NCBI GenBank assembly: GCA_002340305.1
Contig: DDLU01000118.1
Span: 1 to 9,555 of the forward strand
From: Desulfovibrio sp. UBA2564
Lineage (GTDB): Bacteria; Desulfobacterota; Desulfovibrionia; Desulfovibrionales; Desulfovibrionaceae
Length of the DNA: 9,555 nt
Direction of reading: 5' to 3'
In this document: piece after piece, positions 5,396-9,555 of the stretch
How the letters are laid out: every line of letters starts with the position of its first letter
Position numbering within the stretch: the stretch's first letter is position 1
Translations under genes and position numbers: made by a program
Notes under the pieces: generated by a model
Told to the model about the DNA's origin: nothing
The model's database searches: none
What the model saw: the letters and a program-made list of their open reading frames with translations, nothing else

Positions 5396-7234
5396 GTGGC
5401 CAAGAAGAAGATTAGGTTCATGTGTACTGCCTTCCGTGACGGCTTTCAGTCCGTTTACGGAGCCAGAGTTAAAACCGATGATTTCCTGCCTGCTGTTGAA
5501 GCAACAAAAGAAGCAGGGGTTGATTGGTTCGAAGCTGGTGGGGGCGCACGGTTCCAGGCCCTCTACTTTTATTCCAATGAATGCGCTTTTGATATGATGG
5601 ACAGGTTCAGGGAAACAGCAGGTCCCGATGCCGATCTTCAGACACTCGCTCGCGGTGTTAACGTTGTCGGCCTTGAATCCCAGCCCAGTGACGTTATCAA
5701 AGCCCATGCTGATCTTTTTGCCAAGCATGGCATCACTACCATCCGTAACTTTGACGCTCTCAACGATGTCAACAACCTGATCTACAGTGGTCAGTGTATT
5801 GCTGATGCCGGACTTAAACATCAGGTTGTAGTTTCCATGATGGAACTTCCGCCGGGATGTTCCGGTGCACATGATGCCGCATTTTACGAGAAGACCCTGC
5901 GTCAGATTCTTGATGCGGACATTCCTTTTGATTCTGTCTGTTTTAAAGATGCATCCGGTACGTCCACCCCGGCTAAGGTCTATGAGACTATCAAAGCCGC
6001 CAAGAAGATGCTGCCTGAAGATGTGCTTCTTCATTTTCATACCCACGAGACAGCAGGTATCGGTGGACTCTGTTATCATTCTGCTGTTGAAGCCGGCGCA
6101 GATGCTATTGACCTGTCCATGGCTCCCGCTTCCGGCGGAACCTGCCAGACCGATATCATTACTATGTGGCACATCCTGCGTGGTACCGATTACACTCTTG
6201 ATGTGGATATTGATAAAATTATCAAGGCCGAAGACGTTTTCCGCGATTGCATGAAGGATTACTTCCTGCCGCCCGAAGCGACCCAGGTCGATCCCATGAT
6301 TCCTTTCAGCCCCATGCCCGGTGGCGCACTCACTGCGAACACACAGATGCTCAGGGACAACGGTCTCATGGATAAATACCCCGAAATAATCCGTGCAATG
6401 AGTGAAGTTGTACGCAAGGGTGGATTCGGTACTTCCGTTACTCCGGTTTCCCAGTTCTACTTCCAGCAGGCATTCAACAACGTAATGTTCGGGCCTTGGA
6501 AGAAGTTTGCTGACGGTTACGGTAAAATGGTTCTGGGTTACTTCGGTAAGACCCCGGTTGAGCCTGATCCGGAAATTGTCAAGCTTGCATCCGAGCAGAT
6601 GGAACTTGAACCGACCAAGAAAACTCCGCTTGAAATCAACGATGCAGATCCAAGTAAAGGTCTCGCGCCTGCACGTGAAATCTGTGAAAAAGAAGGTTTC
6701 GAGCTTACTGACGAAAACATCTTCATCGTTGCTACCTGTAAAGATAAGGGTGTCAGCTACCTTAAAGGCGATGCCCGTATCGGTATCCGTTACAAGAAAG
6801 ATGTCGAAGCTGAGCAGCTCAAGAAGCTGGGCGCAACTGTCGGCGGTGGTTCCAGCTCCGGTTTGGTCAATGTTATTGTGGACGGTCATTCCTATACAGT
6901 AAATGTTGACGGCTCCACCGCGACTATCAACGGCAAGTCCTTTAACATCGGTGCCGGTGACGCTCCCGCAGCAGGCGGTGCTACCACAGCAGCCGGGGAC
7001 GCAGCACCTGCTGGTGCATCCGAACCTATCGCTGCTCCCATGCCCGGTCTGATCATCAGAATGGCAGTGGACCCCGGCACTCAGGTTCAGGAAGGACAGA
7101 CCATCATCGTCATGGAAGCCATGAAGATGGAAATGGAAGTCAAGGCGCACAAGGCCGGAACTGTGACCTCTTTCTCCGTTACCGCGGGTGATCAGGTGCA
7201 GCAGGGACAGCCCCTTGCCCAGATGACTGCCTAG
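5396..7234 (+). CDS. oadA: Oxaloacetate decarboxylase-type alpha subunit (carboxyltransferase + biotin carrier)
   Basis: A 612-residue soluble subunit that moves CO2 from a 2-oxoacid (normally oxaloacetate, giving pyruvate) to its own biotin. The N-terminal TIM-barrel carboxyltransferase (about 5-300) keeps the catalytic set: Asp15 and Gln18 in RDGFQS, Arg86, Lys184 in CFKD (the carbamylated Lys of the family), His215 and His217 in HFHTH, and Thr349. A PYC_OADA association domain (about 300-480) follows, then an Ala/Gly/Pro-rich linker (about 519-543) and a biotinyl domain with Lys577 in EAMKMEME. The start is GTG 5396, behind AGGGAGGGG (5385-5393); no ATG is as well placed. It leads the oadA-oadG-oadB operon. 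The N-terminus is divergent: CTAFRDGFQS replaces the usual DTTLRDAHQS, so a substrate other than oxaloacetate, or reverse use as a pyruvate carboxylase subunit, is possible. Confidence 0.92.
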   Translation: MAKKKIRFMCTAFRDGFQSVYGARVKTDDFLPAVEATKEAGVDWFEAGGGARFQALYFYSNECAFDMMDRFRETAGPDADLQTLARGVNVVGLESQPSDVIKAHADLFAKHGITTIRNFDALNDVNNLIYSGQCIADAGLKHQVVVSMMELPPGCSGAHDAAFYEKTLRQILDADIPFDSVCFKDASGTSTPAKVYETIKAAKKMLPEDVLLHFHTHETAGIGGLCYHSAVEAGADAIDLSMAPASGGTCQTDIITMWHILRGTDYTLDVDIDKIIKAEDVFRDCMKDYFLPPEATQVDPMIPFSPMPGGALTANTQMLRDNGLMDKYPEIIRAMSEVVRKGGFGTSVTPVSQFYFQQAFNNVMFGPWKKFADGYGKMVLGYFGKTPVEPDPEIVKLASEQMELEPTKKTPLEINDADPSKGLAPAREICEKEGFELTDENIFIVATCKDKGVSYLKGDARIGIRYKKDVEAEQLKKLGATVGGGSSSGLVNVIVDGHSYTVNVDGSTATINGKSFNIGAGDAPAAGGATTAAGDAAPAGASEPIAAPMPGLIIRMAVDPGTQVQEGQTIIVMEAMKMEMEVKAHKAGTVTSFSVTAGDQVQQGQPLAQMTA

Positions 7235-7261
7235 TCAGACCGCCCCAAAACAGCGATCTGC

Positions 7262-7382
7262 GGCGTAAAGTGAATTGTTAGCGAGTCTTCGAGTATACAA
7301 GACCTTACGCCTGAGGTGAGCGTCAAAAAAGTCAGAAACTAACATGCGTTAAGTATGCTTCGTTACAATCTTTTTTCGCACC
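7262..7382 (+). repeat. Structured RNA region between oadA and oadG
   Basis: GGCGTAA (7262-7268) and TTACGCC (7305-7311) form a 7-bp outer stem. Nested inside is GTCTT (7285-7289) / AAGAC (7299-7303). A second, bulged pairing follows: GGTG-CG-AAAAAAG (7315-7331, two 2-nt bulges) with CTTTTTTCGCACC (7370-7382). The first hairpin has no T-run, so it is not a simple terminator. The 199-bp gap is unusually long for an operon of this type. The structure may protect or process the mRNA, or set the oadA to oadG/oadB ratio. Pairings were found by eye. Confidence 0.45.
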
Positions 7383-7433
7383 TTGCCTCCCGCTATTTGG
7401 GAACAGTCTATAGATAAGGATAGGAGATAAGTA

Positions 7434-7712
7434 ATGCAACAGATGTTGTTCAGTTGGGACAACGTAGTCGCGGGTAACGGTGTGGCACTTTCTATCACAG
7501 GCATGAGCATCGTGTTTGTAGCTTTGCTTCTGGTAAGTGTTTACATTGCGTTGCTTCCCAGGATTGCTGCGTTTTTTAATAAGATTATTCCGCCTTCAGC
7601 CCACCATAGTGGGCCGGTGGTCAGTGCACCGACTCCTCAGGTCCAAACCGGGCCTTCGGAACAGGAAATTGTGGCCGCTGCAGTGGCATTTCTGCATAAA
7701 AACAAGGGCTAG
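7434..7712 (+). CDS. oadG: Oxaloacetate decarboxylase-type gamma subunit
   Basis: A 92-residue small membrane subunit that anchors and assembles the Na+-pump decarboxylase. One N-terminal membrane span (about 16-41, with GVALSITGMSIVFVALLLVS, the G-x-TGM-IVF pattern of OadG/MmdD-type proteins) is followed by a Pro/His-containing linker (PPSAHHSG) and a C-terminal helix (SEQEIVAAAVAFLHKNKG) of the kind that contacts the alpha subunit. The ATG is supported by AGGAG (7421-7425). It lies 199 bp after oadA and 9 bp before oadB. In characterised complexes gamma also promotes biotin-carboxyl decarboxylation through bound metal; His57/His58 might serve that role, but this is inference. Confidence 0.85.
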   Translation: MQQMLFSWDNVVAGNGVALSITGMSIVFVALLLVSVYIALLPRIAAFFNKIIPPSAHHSGPVVSAPTPQVQTGPSEQEIVAAAVAFLHKNKG

Positions 7713-7721
7713 ACGAACGTT

Positions 7722-8849
7722 ATGGATATACTTCTGCATTTCTTAAGCACTACGGGCTTTGCAGAGATGACCCCCGGCAACTTCATTATGATCGTCATCG
7801 GAATCATCTTCATCGCCCTTGCAATTATTAAGGACTACGAGCCGCTGCTGCTCCTGCCCATCGGGTTTGGCGCAATCGTTGGTAACATCCCGTCAATCGC
7901 CGGGATGCCGCTCAGCGTTTATGACGAAGGCAGTGTGCTCTACTATATCTACTTCGGGGTCAGCGCAGGTATTTTTCCGCCGCTGATCTTCCTCGGCATC
8001 GGAGCCATGACTGACTTTTCGTGCATGCTCTCCAACCCGAGGCTGGTGTTGCTCGGCGCAGCAGCCCAGATGGGTATTTTCGCAACCCTCATTGGAGCCA
8101 TGTATATGGGCTTCACCCCAAGTGAGGCCGGTGCTATCGGCATCATTGGCGGAGCGGACGGGCCTACGGCTATCTTCCTTTCCTCCAAACTGGCACCGCA
8201 TCTTTTAGGGGCAATTGCCATTGCCGCGTATTCTTACATGGCATTGGTTCCGGTTATTCAGCCTCCCATTATGAAACTGATGACCACCAAGAAAGAGCGT
8301 CTCATCCGTATGAGTGCCCCCCGTGAAGTTTCCACTCGTGAAAAGATTCTTTTCCCTGTTGGCGGCTTCATTATCACCGCGCTTATCGCTCCGGGGTCAC
8401 TTGCTCTGGTTGGTATGCTCTTCTTTGGTAACCTGCTCAAAGAATCAGGCGTTACCGAGCGTCTGGCAGAGACCGCGCGTACCGCGCTCATCGACTCTGT
8501 TACCATCCTGCTCGGTTTCTCCGTCGGTGCATCAACTCAGGCCCAGACCTTCCTGACTCCTGACAGCCTGCTCATTTTCGGGCTGGGTGCTGCCTCCTTC
8601 TGTGTTGCTACAGCGAGTGGTCTGGCCTTTGCTAAACTCATGAACCTTGTATGTAAGGATAAGATCAACCCGCTGATCGGTGCTGCCGGCGTATCCGCTG
8701 TTCCTGACTCCGCGCGAGTGGTTCAGATGGTTGCCCGCGACGAAGATCCCCATAACTTTCTGCTCATGCACGCTATGGCACCTAACGTAGCCGGTGTTCT
8801 CGGGTCTGCAGTTGGTGCTGGTGTTCTCTGGTCCGTTCTGGCAATGTAG
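7722..8849 (+). CDS. oadB: Na+-translocating decarboxylase beta subunit (OadB/MmdB/GcdB)
   Basis: A 375-residue polytopic membrane protein that decarboxylates carboxybiotin on the alpha subunit and exports Na+. The family hallmark GGADGPTAIFLSSKLAP gives Asp146, equivalent to the essential Na+-site Asp of OadB. The C-terminal APNVAGVLGSAVGAG supplies Asn355 and Ser362, also in the ion path. SYMALVPVIQPP (172-182) is the conserved re-entrant/linker motif. About nine to eleven membrane segments are expected. The length matches the short form (about 375, as in GcdB/MmdB) rather than the roughly 430-residue enterobacterial OadB. ATG 7722 has a poor ribosome site and lies 9 nt after the oadG stop, so translational coupling to oadG is likely. 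The 36-aa gene downstream starts with a ribosome site that overlaps this stop. Confidence 0.95.
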   Translation: MDILLHFLSTTGFAEMTPGNFIMIVIGIIFIALAIIKDYEPLLLLPIGFGAIVGNIPSIAGMPLSVYDEGSVLYYIYFGVSAGIFPPLIFLGIGAMTDFSCMLSNPRLVLLGAAAQMGIFATLIGAMYMGFTPSEAGAIGIIGGADGPTAIFLSSKLAPHLLGAIAIAAYSYMALVPVIQPPIMKLMTTKKERLIRMSAPREVSTREKILFPVGGFIITALIAPGSLALVGMLFFGNLLKESGVTERLAETARTALIDSVTILLGFSVGASTQAQTFLTPDSLLIFGLGAASFCVATASGLAFAKLMNLVCKDKINPLIGAAGVSAVPDSARVVQMVARDEDPHNFLLMHAMAPNVAGVLGSAVGAGVLWSVLAM

Positions 8850-8858
8850 GAATAAATT

Positions 8859-8969
8859 ATGATGAACAAGCTTTCCAAACAGACCGCGATGGGAAAATGC
8901 AAACGCAGAATTGCGGTTGCCAAACGCGGTAAACAGGAAAGTACGCTGGAAACAGCAGAACAATACTGA
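8859..8969 (+). CDS. 36-residue basic micropeptide in the oad operon, unrecognised
   Basis: A short ORF directly behind oadB. AGGA (8848-8851) overlaps the oadB TAG and sits 7 nt before a double ATG (8859/8862). The product begins MMNKLSKQTAMGKCKRRIAV and has nine Lys/Arg, one Cys (Cys14) and an acidic C-terminal stretch (ESTLETAEQY). There is no membrane segment. A strong terminator starts 8 nt after its stop, so the ORF fills the operon's 3' end exactly. I do not recognise a family. Placement suggests a role tied to the Na+ pump or simply coupled expression, but nothing in the sequence shows a function. The coding call rests on the ribosome site, the fit between oadB and the terminator, and a coherent basic composition. 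Confidence 0.6.
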   Translation: MMNKLSKQTAMGKCKRRIAVAKRGKQESTLETAEQY

Positions 8970-8976
8970 TAGAATC

Positions 8977-9016
8977 AAGGCGCATTCTCTAAGCAGGGAA
9001 TGCGCCTTTTCATTTA
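8977..9016 (+). terminator. Rho-independent terminator of the oad operon
   Basis: AAGGCGCATTC (8977-8987) and GAATGCGCCTT (8998-9008) are perfect 11-bp arms. Inner TCT/AGG pairs can extend the stem to 14 bp with an AAGC loop. A T-rich tail (TTTTCATTT) follows. Confidence 0.92.
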
Positions 9017-9162
9017 TGATACCCCGGCAGGGGGAAGTGTGAACATTATTGGTCTAATTGTGTGAAAATTTGCGAAGCCGAACAGGGAAGCAGTTCATTA
9101 GGGAAAACTTATTAATTTTAAGTAAATGAACAGTGGCATTTTATCGCAAATGGAGTTAATGG

Positions 9163-9187
9163 CGACTTCCAGAAGTCGTGACGACTT
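9163..9187 (+). repeat. Overlapping palindromes just upstream of the last gene
   Basis: Three alternating arms: CGACTT (9163-9168), AAGTCGT (9173-9179) and ACGACTT (9181-9187). The middle arm can pair perfectly with the left one (6 bp, loop CCAG) or form a 15-bp palindrome with the right one (7-bp arms, single centre base). The block ends 11 nt before the GGAGG (9199-9203) of the gene at 9212. It could be a repressor operator or a two-state RNA hairpin controlling translation. Confidence 0.5.
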
Positions 9188-9211
9188 ACATTTTCTTTGG
9201 AGGAAAAAACA

Positions 9212-9555
9212 GTGGCTAGTCAGTCAACCTATGAATTTTACAAAGATGACCTTTCCAAGATTCCGCCTCTCCGGGCAATTGCGGAAACTTTGCTGGCAGA
9301 CAAAAGAGTGAGAAAAGTTACTGCTGCAGAAGCTTATGAGCTTGCCCGCAAGCAGTGGGATGTCATGGAAACAGATCATCCCGTATATCCCGAAGCAGCC
9401 AAAAGACTTGGCCTGCCTGAGGGAGCAAAATTGCTCAACCATTGTCACGGAAAGATCGTCGGCCGTACCGCTCTGGCCCGCCGTTTTTACAATCGTTTGA
9501 ACGGTCCGGATCAGCGCAAGGTGCTCGGAGATTTAAGGGAAGCAATCTCCGATAT
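9212..9555 (+). CDS. Unrecognised soluble protein, 5' part only (runs off the window)
   Basis: The first 114 codons of a gene with no stop before the window end. The start is GTG 9212, supported by GGAGG (9199-9203) 8 nt upstream; no in-frame ATG is better placed. The visible product (MASQSTYEFYKDDLSKIPPL...) is soluble, charged and mostly helical, with no signal peptide or membrane span. It has a His/Cys cluster NHCHG (76-80) followed by a basic stretch RTALARRFYNRLN (85-97). I do not recognise the family. It is separated from the oad operon by a strong terminator and a leader of about 200 bp, so it is probably a separate transcription unit. The reading frame is well supported by the ribosome site and codon pattern. 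Confidence 0.75.
   Translation, partial: MASQSTYEFYKDDLSKIPPLRAIAETLLADKRVRKVTAAEAYELARKQWDVMETDHPVYPEAAKRLGLPEGAKLLNHCHGKIVGRTALARRFYNRLNGPDQRKVLGDLREAISD

Noticed and set aside
5196..5597. 133-codon + strand frame starting in the oad leader
   Set aside because: It has a TTG start with no ribosome site and ends out of frame inside oadA. Its second half is only a shadow of oadA.
5363..7150. 595-codon open frame on the - strand opposite oadA
   Set aside because: It lies almost wholly within oadA and its product is a low-complexity His/Gly/Asp/Phe-rich translation with no domain. Long antisense frames arise from the strong codon-position bias of the + strand gene. oadA itself has all catalytic motifs.
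9133..9147. Sigma-54-like TGGCATTTTATCGCA before the last gene
   Set aside because: GG and GC are 9 nt apart, not 10. RpoN promoters rarely tolerate that change.
9126..9311. 61-codon + strand frame overlapping the last gene
   Set aside because: No ribosome site precedes the ATG at 9126, and it overlaps in a different frame the GTG-start gene, which has a clear GGAGG.

Overview
The window looks like chromosomal DNA from a moderate-GC, free-living Desulfovibrio-type sulfate reducer. Maridesulfovibrio/Desulfovibrio salexigens-like is my best guess. The grounds are the gene mix (biotin-dependent Na+ pump decarboxylase, FeoB-associated Cys-rich peptide, stand-alone CbiM, hybrid PAS kinase), the strong GGAGG-type ribosome sites and the base composition. 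This is inference from content; there is no rRNA or other marker gene. I see no tRNA, rRNA, CRISPR array, insertion sequence or prophage.

Layout. (1) 1-1585: a MATE-family efflux gene on the + strand behind a promoter region with two small dyads, closed by a bidirectional terminator. (2) 1592-3976, - strand: a solo cbiM-like Co/Ni uptake gene, preceded by a hybrid PAS/histidine kinase/receiver gene, each with its own candidate promoter. (3) 3977-4803: the kinase promoter faces a + strand block of two tiny membrane-protein genes. The first (57 aa, unrecognised) has a close match to a sigma-54 promoter, with a perfect dyad about 82 bp upstream of the predicted start of transcription. The second (58 aa) is a FeoB-associated Cys-rich membrane peptide with a sigma-70 promoter and an inverted repeat over its predicted transcription start. 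A strong terminator follows. (4) 4804-5395: a long gene-free, AT-rich leader with several small inverted repeats. (5) 5396-8969: an oxaloacetate-decarboxylase-type Na+ pump operon (oadA, oadG, oadB) plus a 36-aa basic micro-ORF directly coupled to oadB, closed by a strong terminator. (6) 9017-9555: a leader with overlapping palindromes and the 5' part of an unrecognised GTG-start gene that leaves the window.

How it fits together. OadA (biotin carrier plus carboxyltransferase), OadG (small membrane linker) and OadB (Na+-translocating decarboxylase) should form one membrane complex coupling decarboxylation of oxaloacetate, or a related acid, to Na+ export. The metal-related genes (cbiM, FeoB-associated peptide) lie apart from their usual partners. 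The most interesting material is small or non-coding: the sigma-54-type micro-ORF, the 36-aa gene in the oad operon, the structured oadA-oadG gap, and the triple-arm palindrome before the last gene.
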